In this document: positions 1 through 8,672 of the stretch, piece after piece
Position numbering within the stretch: the first letter of the stretch is position 1
Layout of the letters: every line of letters starts with the position of its first letter
NCBI GenBank assembly: GCA_963789535.1
Contig: CAWBKU010000001.1
Span: 110,028-174,027, forward strand
Origin: CAVXHQ01 sp963789535
GTDB taxonomy: Bacteria; Pseudomonadota; Alphaproteobacteria; Rhodobacterales; Rhodobacteraceae
Reading direction: 5' to 3'
Length of the DNA stretch: 64,000 nt
Notes under the pieces: model-generated
Told to the model about the DNA's origin: nothing
What the model saw: only the letters and a program-made list of their open reading frames with translations
Database searches by the model: none
Position numbers and translations under genes: made by a program

Positions 1-126
1 GAGGTGACGACCGGCCATATCTATCGCGGTGTCGTGCCCTTCGTCGTCATTCAGGTGATCGGGCTTGTGATCCTGGCGCTGGTGCCGGGGATCGTGACGA
101 TCGTGCCGAATTTGCTCGGCGGGTAG
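1..126 (+). CDS. TRAP transporter large permease (DctM-like), C-terminal fragment
   Basis: Only the last 41 codons are present; the gene begins left of the window. The reading frame is open from base 1 to a TAG at 124-126. The fragment starts EVTTGHIYRGVVPF, followed by a hydrophobic segment ending near IVTIVPNLLGG. DctM proteins end with this kind of tail: a short loop of the type 'Y+G..PF', one last membrane helix and a stop just after the helix. It would be the membrane channel subunit of a solute:sodium symporter of the TRAP type. It is a different gene from the complete dctM at 60941-62365. The substrate cannot be judged from this piece. Confidence 0.7.
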   Translation, partial: EVTTGHIYRGVVPFVVIQVIGLVILALVPGIVTIVPNLLGG

Positions 127-284
127 AGGGCCGGGAGAAGCGGGGCAGACGTGCCCATCCTGCGGGGTGGTCATCGTTCGCTGCCGCCACCTGCGCGACA
201 AGTGCCGGGCCGATGGGGAAAAACTCCATCCTACGGGATGGCGACAGGTTCCGCAGGGTGGGCTCTCACGCCATCGTTCGCCCT

Positions 285-665
285 TCAGGCGAGTTGCAAC
301 AGATCCCAGCGGTTCCCGAACGGATCGCGCCAGACGGCGACCGAGCCGTAGGGCTCGTGGCGGGGTTCCTCGAGGAAGTCGACGCCCGCCGCCTGCATCC
401 GCGCGTGGTCGGCGGCGAAATCCGTGCTGGCGAGAAAGAAGCCGACCCGGCCGCCGGTCTGGTTGCCGATTGCCGCCGTCTGTTGCGCGCCGCTGGCCTG
501 TGCCAGCACCAGCGCCGTCTGCCCGCCCGCAGGCCGCACCATCACCCAGCGTTTGCCGCCGCCCTGATCCGCGTCGGCGACCAGATCGAAGCCGAGGACA
601 CCGACATAGAACGCGATGGCCGCGTCATAATCGGGCACCACGAGGGTGACGGCATGCAGGTGCAT
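285..665 (-). CDS. VOC (glyoxalase/bleomycin-resistance fold) family protein
   Basis: A 126-residue single-domain protein of the vicinal oxygen chelate superfamily. It opens MHLHAVTLVVPDYDAAIAFY, the usual first beta-alpha unit, with a likely metal-ligand His near residue 4. It ends with the family signature DPFGNRWDLLQ, typical of small dimeric glyoxalase-like enzymes. The substrate is unknown; such proteins include lactoylglutathione lyase relatives and uncharacterised hydrolases. Its ATG overlaps the stop of bpt by one base (TGATG), so the two genes are probably translated from one transcript. A longer frame extends upstream inside bpt, but it has no family similarity there, so the ATG at 665 is preferred. 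Confidence 0.85.
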   Translation of the reverse strand: MHLHAVTLVVPDYDAAIAFYVGVLGFDLVADADQGGGKRWVMVRPAGGQTALVLAQASGAQQTAAIGNQTGGRVGFFLASTDFAADHARMQAAGVDFLEEPRHEPYGSVAVWRDPFGNRWDLLQLA

Positions 666-1531
666 CAGGGTTTGGCCGGACCGGGGTCGCCGGTGGCAAG
701 GCGCGTCGGGCGCGTGTCGGGCAGGGATATCCGGGCCACCTGCTCGGCGATCGGGTCGACCGACAGCGGATGGATTTCCGCCGAATAGCTGCCGGGGTCG
801 CCGATCGGTGCCCATTCGCGGCGGCGGTAAACCTCGACGCCCTTGAAGTTCGCCTTGTAGTCCATCTTCGGACTGCCCGGCACCCAATAGCCGAGGTAGA
901 CATACGGCAGGCCCATCTCGCGGGCGATGCGGATGTGGTCGAGGATCACGAAGGTGCCGAGCGACAGGCGGTCCGCGTCCGGTTCGAAGAACGAATAGAC
1001 CATGCTGAGGCCGTCATCGAGGATGTCGGTCAGGCACACCGCCCGCAGGCCGCCGCGCGGCCCGTCGGGATCGTCCGGGGCCAGATATTCGATCAGGCGC
1101 GACCGGATCGGCGTCTCCTCGACCATCGCCGCGAACTCGAACAGATCCATGTCGGCCATCCCGCCCGTCGCGTGGCGGCTGTCGAGATAGTCGCGAAACA
1201 GCGCGAACTGCTCTTCCGTGGCCCAGGGCGAGGTCGCGCGGCGCGTGAGGGGGGCGTTGCGTTTCAGGACGCGGCTCTGGCTGCGCGTCGGCGAAAAGGC
1301 GCGCACGTCGATACGGGCGGACATGCAGGCCGAACATTCGGCGCAGGACGGACGGTAGAGCACGTTCTGGCTGCGCCGGAATCCCTGCTTGGACAGCGCG
1401 TCGTTCAAGCGCTCGGCCTGCTCGCCCTGCAACGCGGTGAACAGCTTCCGCTCCATCCGCCCCTCGAGATAGGGGCAGGGCTGTGGCGCCGTCACATAGA
1501 ATTGCGGTGCGAGGGGCAGGGTATGGCGCAT
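665..1531 (-). CDS. bpt: Aspartate/glutamate leucyltransferase (Bpt)
   Basis: 288 residues. Bpt moves leucine from Leu-tRNA onto proteins with N-terminal Asp or Glu, marking them for ClpS/ClpAP under the N-end rule. The N-terminal region has CPYLEGRMERKLF (Cys19) and a cysteine cluster, C63-x-x-C66-x-x-C69, both typical of the N-terminal half of the family. The C-terminal half carries the acyltransferase-like motif around MVYSFFEPD and YVYLGYWVPGSPKMDYK. The frame stays open 48 codons further upstream, but homologues start with a short MRHTLPLAPQFY-like leader, so the ATG at 1531 was chosen. It is the first gene of a pair with the VOC gene. Confidence 0.93.
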   Translation of the reverse strand: MRHTLPLAPQFYVTAPQPCPYLEGRMERKLFTALQGEQAERLNDALSKQGFRRSQNVLYRPSCAECSACMSARIDVRAFSPTRSQSRVLKRNAPLTRRATSPWATEEQFALFRDYLDSRHATGGMADMDLFEFAAMVEETPIRSRLIEYLAPDDPDGPRGGLRAVCLTDILDDGLSMVYSFFEPDADRLSLGTFVILDHIRIAREMGLPYVYLGYWVPGSPKMDYKANFKGVEVYRRREWAPIGDPGSYSAEIHPLSVDPIAEQVARISLPDTRPTRLATGDPGPAKP

Positions 1532-1777
1532 CGGGGTCCGGATATGACGGGGCGGGCGAGGCGGGGCGGAACGAAACCTGCGCCCTGGCGTGCCCCCCGG
1601 CGCCAGCACTGCGCCGAAGGTTAGCGTTCCAAATGCGCTCCGCCAACCCCCCGGTTGTGCCGGGTGCGGATTCAATTCGACGCATCTTGCCGCAGCCCCG
1701 TTTCGGGGGGGGCGACGCAGAACGGGCGCCCCTCTTGGGGCGCCCGCAGGGTTGGCACAGTCAAAGCGGTCGCGGTG

Positions 1778-2368
1778 TCAGTCGGCGGGCCGCATCGGTC
1801 CGGGCGTCCAGCCGCCGCGGCTGTCGCGGTCGTCCCCGGGGCCGTCGTCCGGGGTGCTGCGGCTCTCGGTTTCGGATCCCGCCGAGCGGGCGCGGTCGTC
1901 CATGAACTGGTCGAACTCGGCCTTGTCCTTGGCCTCGCGCAACCGCTCGAGGAAGGCCTCGAAGCTGCCCTGCTCTTCCTCGAGGCGGCGCAGCGTCGCT
2001 GCCTTGTAGGCGTCGAAGGCGCCGTTGCCCGAGGGGCGCATCGCGGCGCGGGCGGTCGCGGCCATCGCGTGGCCATGGCGGTGACGTGCGGAACGGCAGG
2101 ACGAGGAAAACATGCGCTTGCTCCAGATTGCATAGAACAGAAGGAAGAGGCCGATGGGCCAGAAGAGGACGAAGCCGAGGATCGTCGCGACGATCCAGGC
2201 GCCGCGGCCGCGGTCGTCGAGCCAGCCCTCGCCGCGGGCGAACATGCCGCGGAAATCGGGGCCGCGGCCCTCGTGATGGTCGTGCCGCGCGCTGCGGTCC
2301 CAGCGGTCCGGGCCGCCGCGGGGGCCGCGCATCGGGCCGGACGGGGGGTCGATATCGGTGGTGGTCAT
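1778..2368 (-). CDS. DUF2852 membrane protein
   Basis: 196 residues. A charged, Pro/Gly/His-rich N-terminus (1-55) precedes one clear membrane helix at about 58-81 (WIVATILGFVLFWPIGLFLL). A basic segment and a predicted coiled coil at about 125-165, rich in Glu, Arg and Lys, follow, then a disordered Asp/Arg/Gly tail. This matches the DUF2852 family, which is common in Rhodobacterales and Rhizobiales and has no assigned function. The orientation is probably cytoplasmic coiled coil with a single anchor. The gene stands alone; a strong inverted repeat at 2448-2472 lies 80 bases upstream of its start and may regulate it. Confidence 0.8.
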   Translation of the reverse strand: MTTTDIDPPSGPMRGPRGGPDRWDRSARHDHHEGRGPDFRGMFARGEGWLDDRGRGAWIVATILGFVLFWPIGLFLLFYAIWSKRMFSSSCRSARHRHGHAMAATARAAMRPSGNGAFDAYKAATLRRLEEEQGSFEAFLERLREAKDKAEFDQFMDDRARSAGSETESRSTPDDGPGDDRDSRGGWTPGPMRPAD

Positions 2369-2447
2369 TGGGGTCGTCCTTTCGGTGGGGTGATGTTTAT
2401 GCCGTTCACATCCCCAATATCGTCATGGCCGGGGAACGGATCAAGTC

Positions 2448-2472
2448 CCTATGTGAATCTTTTTCACATAGG
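2448..2472. promoter_or_regulatory. Perfect 10-bp inverted repeat between the DUF2852 gene and glnE
   Basis: CCTATGTGAA, a 5-base spacer (TCTTT), then TTCACATAGG: ten matching pairs with no mismatch. It lies in the 308-base divergent gap 2369-2676, where I see no gene. The AT-rich palindrome stands out from its GC-rich surroundings and looks like a protein-binding site, or a hairpin if transcribed. The regulator is not identifiable. TGTGA..TCACA resembles half-sites of the Crp/Fnr superfamily, but the spacing between TGTGA and TCACA here is 7 bases rather than Crp's 6. Confidence 0.5.
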
Positions 2473-2676
2473 CGTGCGAGGTCGTTGATTCTGGCGGAAT
2501 TCGGAGCGGACGTCGTCGATCGGGCGAAGGCGCCGGTTCCGACGGACCGGAAGCGCCGAGAGGAATTGCCGTCATTTCGGTCGCATGGTCTCGGCCCATG
2601 TTCCGCGAGCACCGAATGGGTGCGACCCTGCCTGGCGTCGATTGACCGCGCCCGCACGCGCGCCCATGGTCTGCGC

Positions 2677-5481
2677 ATGTCCGTCACCCCGCCTTCGACG
2701 TCGCTCGCCTCCCGCCTCACCCGCGCGCCGACCCCCTTCGCCGCCGATCAGGGGGCCGAGGCCGCGGCGACGCTGGGCGTCACCGGTTCCCTCGCCGACC
2801 TGATCGCCGGGGCCGCCGGGTGCAGTCCCTATCTGGCGGGCCTGATCGGTCGCGAGGCAGACTGGCTGCGCGGCGCCGTCGACGACCCGGAGGCCGCGAC
2901 CGAGGCCTGTCTCGCGGCCCTTCCCGGCACGCCGCTCGCCGATCTGCCGTGTCGTCCTGCGGCAGGCCAAGCGGCGCATCGCGCTGCTCGCGGCCCTCGC
3001 CGATCTGGGGGGTGTCTGGCCGCTCGAGACCCTGACCGAGGTTCTGACCCGCCTTGCCGATACCGCGATTTCCGCCGCGCTCGAGCCGCTCGTTGCGGCC
3101 GAGATCGCGCGTGGCAGGCTCCCCGGTCTGGTGCCCGCCGACGCCGCGAGCGGCGGGCGGGATGGCGGTCCTCGCCATGGGCAAGATGGGCGCGTTCGAG
3201 CTGAATTATTCCTCGGACATCGACCTGATCTGCCTGTTCGACGAGACCCGGTTCGGGCCGGACGACATCGCCGACGCGCGCGCGGCCTTTGTCCGGGTGA
3301 CGCGGAAGACTGGCGGCCCTCCTGTCGGAGGTGACGGCGGACGGCTATGTCTTTCGCACCGATCTGCGGCTGCGCCCGGACGCCAGCGTCACGCCGGTCT
3401 GCCTGTCGATGGCCGCCGCCGAGAGCTATTACGAAAGCGTCGGACGGACCTGGGAACGTGCCGCCTATATCAAGGCGCGTGCCTGCGCGGGCGACATTGC
3501 AGCGGGCGAGCGGTTTCTGGCGGCGCTGCGGCCCTTCGTCTGGCGGCGGCACCTCGACTTTGCGGCGATCGAGGACGCGCACGACATGCGGCTGCGGATC
3601 CGCGCGCACAAGGGGCTGGTCCAGTCGAAAGGCAGCGCGCTGCGGCTCGAGGGGCATAACCTGAAACTCGGACGCGGCGGCATCCGCGAGATCGAGTTCT
3701 TTACCCAGACCCGCCAGCTCATCGCGGGGGGCCGCGATCCCGGCCTGCGGCAGCGCGGCACGGTGGCGGGACTGGGCGCGCTGGCGCAGGCGGGATGGAT
3801 CGGGGCGGAGGTGGCGGCGGGGCTGACCGATCACTACCGCGCGCACCGCGAGATCGAGCACCGGTTGCAGATGATCCATGACGCACAGACCCAGGAGTTG
3901 CCCGCGACGCCCGAGGGGGTCGCGCGCCTCGCGGCGTTCATGGGCACCGATGCGGTGTCGCTGCGGCGCGACCTGACCCGCCGGATCGAGGCGGTGGACG
4001 CCCTGACCGAGGATTTCTTTGCCCCGGCCGATGTGCCGGGCCCGCCCGCTGCCGACCTCTTCGGCGCCGAGGTCATGGCCCGCTGGCGCAGCTATCCCGC
4101 GCTGCGGTCCGAGCGGGCCGTGGCGATCTTTCGCCGCCTGCGCCCCGACCTTGCGCGCAGGCTTGCCGCCGCACCGCGACCCGAAGAGGCGCTGGCGACG
4201 TTCGATGCCTTCCTCGCCGGTCTGCCCGCCGGGGTGCAGCTCTTTTCGCTGTTCGAGGCGAACCCGGCGCTGACGCAACTCATCGTCGATATCGCGGCCA
4301 CGGCCCCGGCACTCGCGTCCTATCTCTCGCGCAATGCGGGCGTCTTCGACGCGGTGATCGGCGGCGGGTTCTTTGCCGATTGGCCCGGGAGGGCGGCATT
4401 GCGCGACGATCTCGACGCGGTGCTGGCGCGGGCGGGCGATACCGAGGCGCAGCTCGACGCGGCGCGGCGCTGGCAGAAGGACTGGCATTTCCGGATCGGC
4501 GTGCACCATCTGCGCGGTCTGATCGACGGTGCCGCCGCGGGGCAGCACTACGCCGATCTGGCAGAGGCCGTGGTGGCGGGCCTGTGGCCGGTCGCCGTGG
4601 CGCAGGTCAGCGCCCGGCACGGGCCGCCGCCGGGACGCGGGGCGGCGGTGCTGGCGATGGGATCGCTGGGCGCGGGGCGGCTCAATGCCGGGTCGGACCT
4701 CGATCTTATCGTCATCTACGATGCCGATGGCGTCGATGCGTCAGAGGGCAAAAGACCAATCGCCCCAACGCCCTATTACGCGAAACTCACGCAGTTTCTG
4801 ATAACGGCGCTGACGGCACCGACGGCGGAAGGCAAGCTCTACGAGGTCGACATGCGGCTGCGCCCCTCGGGGCGGCAGGGGCCGGTCGCGACCTCGATCG
4901 CGGCCTTTGCCAGCTATCAGCGGACCGCGGCCTGGACCTGGGAGCATCTGGCCCTGACCCGCGCGCACACGGTCGCCGGCGATGCGGGCATCCGCGCCGA
5001 TCTCGAGGCGTTGCGTGCCGATATCCTGCGCGAGAAGTCTGCGGGAACGACGATCCGCGCCGATGTGGCCGACATGCGGGCCCGGATCCACGCCGCCCGC
5101 CCCGGGGGCGGCATCTGGGAGGCGAAGGCGGGACCGGGGCACCTTCAGGACGTGGAACTGGCGGCGACCATGCTGGCGCTCTGCGCCGGGACGCCGGTGC
5201 GCGACGTGCCGGGCCAGATCGCGGCGGGTGTCGCGGATGGCCTCGTGGGCGTCGCGGACGGGGAGGCGCTCGGGGCCGCACACGCGCTTTGTTCTGCCTT
5301 GCAGACCGCTGCGCGGCTGCTGAGTGGCGAGAGCGTCGATCCGGCGACGCTTGGCGCGGGGGGCTGCGCCCTCGTGCTGCGCGATTGCGACATGGCGGAC
5401 GGCGCGGCGCTCGAACGGGAACTGGCGACGCGAACGGCCCGCGCGGCGGAGGTGATCGACCGGCTGTTGAAGGACACGTGA
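2677..5481 (+). pseudogene. glnE: Glutamine-synthetase adenylyltransferase/deadenylase (glnE), broken by three +1 frameshifts
   Basis: GlnE adenylylates and deadenylylates glutamine synthetase according to PII state. The protein can be rebuilt only by changing frame three times, each time by +1: near 2950 (before VVLRQAKRRIALLAAL), near 3158 (before GMAVLAMGKMGAFELN) and near 3311 (before ALLSEVTADGYVFRTD). From 3313 to the stop the frame is clean. With the three extra bases removed the product is about 933 residues, normal for the family. Both nucleotidyltransferase motifs are present: NYSSDIDLI in the N-terminal half and NAGSDLDLIVIYD in the C-terminal half. As written, translation stops early (frame 1 closes at 3204). 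The gene may be intact in the organism. Start ATG 2677; the stop overlaps the next ATG. Confidence 0.9.
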
Positions 5482-5750
5482 TGAAGGGCGACGCGACCGA
5501 CCCCAAGGCCCTGATCCGTGAGGCCTTTGCCATCGACGGCATCACCGCGCCGGAGTGCCGGTCGATCCTGCTCGACTGGGCGCTGTCGGTGCCGGTGGGG
5601 GCGGACAGCCGCGCGCTTATCGCGGACCTGCTGGCGCAATACGCCGGTGAGGCGGCGGACCATCCGATGACGCTGACCCTGCGCGAGGGCCTGGGGGCGG
5701 CGGAGGCGCCGCGCCGGCGCGGCGGCCGGGCGGGGCGCGTGAAGGACTGA
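5481..5750 (+). CDS. Small protein of unknown function downstream of glnE
   Basis: 89 residues. The ATG overlaps the glnE stop (TGATG), which implies translational coupling. The body is a small helical acidic protein (for example CRSILLDWALSVP, then LREGLGAAEAP), and it ends in an Arg/Gly-rich basic tail (RRRGGRAGRVKD). I do not recognise a named family. The tight linkage and normal codon usage argue that it is a real gene. There is no signal peptide and no membrane segment. Confidence 0.7.
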   Translation: MKGDATDPKALIREAFAIDGITAPECRSILLDWALSVPVGADSRALIADLLAQYAGEAADHPMTLTLREGLGAAEAPRRRGGRAGRVKD

Positions 5751-5772
5751 GCCCGGCGCCCTTGGCGAGCCT

Positions 5773-5806
5773 GAGCCTCCGGCGGAGGTATTTCGGGCAA
5801 GAAAAA
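5773..5806 (+). repeat. Intergenic repeat copy (GAGCCTCCGGCGG core)
   Basis: The sequence GAGCCTCCGGCGG is followed by AGGTATTTCGGGCAAGAAAAA. Its first half shares the 13-base core with the elements at 6592-6626 and 55100-55133. Its second half (TATTTC-GG-CAAGAAAAA) matches the element at 44593-44619. It lies in the 162-base convergent gap between the gene at 5481 and eda, so it could also act as a transcription end. A weaker look-alike (GCCTCCGGCTGTTGCGGCAC) lies at about 5891-5911. Confidence 0.6.
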
Positions 5807-5912
5807 GCCGCGGGGTCAGGCGCCTGCGGCGGCGGCGTGGCCGTTTCCGGCGAACTACAGGCAGGTGGCGATGTCGGGTGCGGTCAGGTGGCGCCTCCGG
5901 CTGTTGCGGCAC

Positions 5913-6554
5913 CTATCGTGGCAGGGCCGCGGCCTCTCTGGCAAGGGTCTCGATCCCCTCCCAGTCGCCGGCTGCGACCATCTCGGCGGGCGCGACCCAC
6001 GAGCCGCCGACGCAGAGCACGTTCGGCAGGGCGAGGTAGTCGCGGGCATTCTTCAGCGAGATGCCGCCGGTCGGGCAGAACCGCATCTGCGGCAGCGGCG
6101 CGCCGATGCCCTTCAGTGCGGGCACGCCACCGTTGACTTCGGCGGGAAAGAACTTGCCCACGGTATAGCCGCGTTCCAGCAGGGCCATGACGTCGGACGG
6201 CGTCGAGGTGCCCGCAAGCAATGGCAGGTCGTTGGCCTCGCAGGCGTCGAGCAGGCGGGGCGTCGCACCGGGCGAGACGCCGAAGGAGGCGCCCGCGGCC
6301 TTGGCGGCCTCGACGTCCTTTTCGGTGAGCAGCGTGCCCGCGCCGACGACGCCGCCCGCGACCTTTGCCATCTCGGCGATCACTTCGAGAGCGGCAGGCG
6401 TGCGCAGCGTCACCTCGAGGGCGGGCAGGCCGCCGGCGACGAGCGCGCGGGCGAGGCCCTCGGCGCGGGCGGGGTCGTGGACGACGAGGACCGGGATCAC
6501 GGGGGCGAGGGCACAGACCTGCGCGCAGAGGTCAGAGGCGTGTTCGGGGGTCAT
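5913..6554 (-). CDS. eda: KDPG aldolase (bifunctional 4-hydroxy-2-oxoglutarate/KDPG aldolase)
   Basis: 213 residues, the standard length. It cleaves 2-keto-3-deoxy-6-phosphogluconate to pyruvate and glyceraldehyde-3-phosphate, the last step of the Entner-Doudoroff route. Visible landmarks are Glu47 in LEVTLRTP (general acid/base), GVSPG at about 92-96 and the Schiff-base lysine Lys134 in GKFFPAEV, with FCPTGGI in the phosphate-binding region. It follows edd on the same strand with an 84-base gap that holds an intergenic repeat. The two are probably co-transcribed from the edd promoter, with the repeat possibly affecting mRNA processing. Confidence 0.96.
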   Translation of the reverse strand: MTPEHASDLCAQVCALAPVIPVLVVHDPARAEGLARALVAGGLPALEVTLRTPAALEVIAEMAKVAGGVVGAGTLLTEKDVEAAKAAGASFGVSPGATPRLLDACEANDLPLLAGTSTPSDVMALLERGYTVGKFFPAEVNGGVPALKGIGAPLPQMRFCPTGGISLKNARDYLALPNVLCVGGSWVAPAEMVAAGDWEGIETLAREAAALPR

Positions 6555-6591
6555 GGGCGATGTCCTATTGGGGCGTGTGGGGCAGGTGGGG

Positions 6592-6626
6592 GAGCCTCCG
6601 GCGGGAGTTGTTACGGCAACGTGAAC
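6592..6626 (+). repeat. Intergenic repeat, 34-base unit (copy 1)
   Basis: Bases 6593-6626 (AGCCTCCGGCGGGAGTTGTT, then ACGGCAACGTGAAC) recur exactly, in inverted orientation, at 55100-55133. A shortened copy with one change lies at 35871-35888. It sits between eda and edd. The conservation of 34 bases between two unrelated gaps shows that this is a dispersed element and not chance. Confidence 0.8.
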
Positions 6627-6638
6627 GGGGGTGGCGCG

Positions 6639-8441
6639 TCAGAGGATCGTGGCGGCGCCGGTGGCGGCGAGGCCGACATTTTGGCGGAAGACCTCGAAGA
6701 GTTCGCGGCCGACGCCGTTGCCGTTGTGCGCCAGATCGGGAGTGGCGGCGGTGCGGCCCGCGAGGTCGGTCAGGCAGGTCAGCGTGCCGGTGGTGGCATC
6801 GAGGCGCAGGATGTCGCCGTCGCGCAAGAGCGCCAGCGGGCCGTCATCCGCGGCCTCGGGGCAGAGGTGGATCGCGGCGGGCACCTTACCGCTCGCGCCC
6901 GACATCCGGCCATCGGTGACGAGTGCCACCTTGAGGCCGCGGTCGAGCAGGACCGAGAGGGTGGGCGTGAGCGAGTGCAGTTCGGGCATGCCGTTGGCGC
7001 GCGGGCCCTGGAAGCGGACGACGACGATGGTGTCCTCGGTGAACTCACCCGCCTTGAATGCCGCCTTCACGTCCGCCTGATCGTGAAAGATGCGGATGGG
7101 CGCCTCGACGATGTGGTTCTCTTCCTTGACCGCCGAGGTCTTGATGACGGCGCGGCCGAGGTTGCCCGAGAGCTGCACGAGGCCGCCGTGGGCGTTGAAC
7201 GGGTCCGAGACGGGGCGCACGATCTTGTCGTTCTGGCTGACAGTCGGGCCGGGGCGATAGGCGAAGGTGCCGCCGTCGAGGAACGGTTCCTGCGCGTAGT
7301 GGTCGAGGCCGGCGCCCGCCACGGTCTTGACGTCCGCGTGCAGCAGCCCCGCGTCGAGGAGCTGACCGATGAGGTAGCCGAGGCCGCCCGCCGCGTGGAA
7401 GTGGTTCACGTCCGCCAGACCGTTGGGATAGACCTTCGCCATCTGCGGCACGATCCCGGACAGGGCGGCGAAATCCTCGAGGTCGAGGATCACGCCCGCC
7501 GCGCGCGCCATGGCGGGCAGGTGCAGGACGAGGTTGGTCGACCCGCCCGTCGCCATCAGGCCGACGATGCCGTTCACGAAGGCGCGTTCGTCGAGGATGT
7601 CGGAGACGGGGGTGAACTCGTTGCCGAGCGCGGTGATCGAGAGCGCGCGTTTCACGGCCTCGGCGGTCAGCGCGTCGCGCAGGGGCGTGCCGGGATTGAC
7701 GAAGGAGGAACCGGGCAGGTGCAGGCCCATGAACTCCATCAGCATCTGGTTGGAGTTGGCGGTGCCGTAGAAGGTGCAGGTGCCCGAGCCGTGGTAGCTC
7801 GCCATTTCGGCGGCCATGAGGTCGGCGCGGCCGATCTTGCCTGCCGCGAACTCCATGCGCACCTTGGCCTTTTCGTCGTTCGGCAGGCCGCTGGTCATCG
7901 GCCCCGCCGGAATGAAGATGCCGGGGATGTAGCCGAAGGTGGCGGCGGCCATCACCAGACCCGGCACGATCTTGTCGCAGACGCCGAGGTAGGCCACGGC
8001 ATCGAAGGTGTTGTGCGACAGGCCCACGGCGGTGGCGAGGGCGATCACGTCGCGCGAGAAGAGCGAGAGTTCCATGCCGGTCTGGCCCTGCGTGACGCCG
8101 TCGCACATCGCCGGCACGCCGCCCGCGACCTGTGCGGTGGCGCCGACGCTGCGGGCCGTGGCGCGGATCAGATCGGGGTAGGTCTCGAACGGCTGATGCG
8201 CCGAGAGCATGTCGTTGTAGGCGGTGATGATGCCGAGGTTCGGTGCCTGTTCGGCGACGAGTGCGTCCTTGTCCGCGCCCATCGCCGCATAGGCGTGGGC
8301 CTGATTGCCGCAGGCCAGATGGCCGCGGCGCGGACCGGATGCGGCGGCAGCGGCCATCCGGTCGAGGTAGATGCGGCGCGGCCCCTCGGAGCGGGTGCGG
8401 ATGCGGTCGGTGATCGCGACGAGAGCGGGGTGCAGGGGCAT
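6639..8441 (-). CDS. edd: Phosphogluconate dehydratase
   Basis: 600 residues, full length for the IlvD/Edd family. It dehydrates 6-phosphogluconate to KDPG using a [4Fe-4S] cluster. Cysteine-bearing family motifs are seen at CDGVTQG (113-119) and CDKIVPG (155-161, the IlvD/Edd signature), and further on at GSGTCTFYGTANSNQ. The C-terminal half contains LVTDGRMSGASGKVPAAIH, the second family signature. Start ATG 8441 is followed by the expected MPLHPALVAITDRI. The frame runs far upstream, but only as antisense to other genes. A perfect LacI-type operator lies 64 bases upstream, so control by a sugar-acid-responsive repressor is likely. Confidence 0.96.
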   Translation of the reverse strand: MPLHPALVAITDRIRTRSEGPRRIYLDRMAAAAASGPRRGHLACGNQAHAYAAMGADKDALVAEQAPNLGIITAYNDMLSAHQPFETYPDLIRATARSVGATAQVAGGVPAMCDGVTQGQTGMELSLFSRDVIALATAVGLSHNTFDAVAYLGVCDKIVPGLVMAAATFGYIPGIFIPAGPMTSGLPNDEKAKVRMEFAAGKIGRADLMAAEMASYHGSGTCTFYGTANSNQMLMEFMGLHLPGSSFVNPGTPLRDALTAEAVKRALSITALGNEFTPVSDILDERAFVNGIVGLMATGGSTNLVLHLPAMARAAGVILDLEDFAALSGIVPQMAKVYPNGLADVNHFHAAGGLGYLIGQLLDAGLLHADVKTVAGAGLDHYAQEPFLDGGTFAYRPGPTVSQNDKIVRPVSDPFNAHGGLVQLSGNLGRAVIKTSAVKEENHIVEAPIRIFHDQADVKAAFKAGEFTEDTIVVVRFQGPRANGMPELHSLTPTLSVLLDRGLKVALVTDGRMSGASGKVPAAIHLCPEAADDGPLALLRDGDILRLDATTGTLTCLTDLAGRTAATPDLAHNGNGVGRELFEVFRQNVGLAATGAATIL

Positions 8442-8504
8442 CGGGGAACCTCGTGATCGGATGGGACGGCAGCGCGGCATATGTGCAGGTGCATTATCAC
8501 GTGG

Positions 8505-8518
8505 TGTTAGCGCTAACA
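8505..8518. promoter_or_regulatory. LacI-family operator upstream of edd
   Basis: TGTTAGCGCTAACA is a perfect 14-base palindrome with the central CG typical of LacI/GalR-family sites. It lies 64 bases upstream of the edd start and 155 bases upstream of the divergent lipoprotein gene, in the 231-base gap 8442-8672. Its place fits repression of edd-eda by a gluconate- or KDG-type regulator. No LacI gene is present in the window, so the regulator is encoded elsewhere. Confidence 0.75.
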
Positions 8519-8672
8519 ACCGCAGGATGCCGGCCAATTTCGTGCCGTTTTGGCAACAATGCCAGCGCGGTCGCCTCATTTCATCACAATTTTGCCCTTT
8601 TTTGCAGGCAACGAGAAGGGGCAGGTGCGCAGATCGGTGCCGCAAAGAGGCGACGCACGAAGGGAAACGACC

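Noticed and set aside
2572..4620. A 682-codon open frame on the minus strand opposite glnE
   Set aside because: Its composition is Arg/His/Gly/Pro-rich and it has no domain. It mirrors the wobble bias of the GC-rich sense gene.
5865..8456. An 863-codon plus-strand frame opposite eda and edd
   Set aside because: Same reason: antisense shadow of two well-identified enzymes, with repetitive Gly/Val/Arg text.
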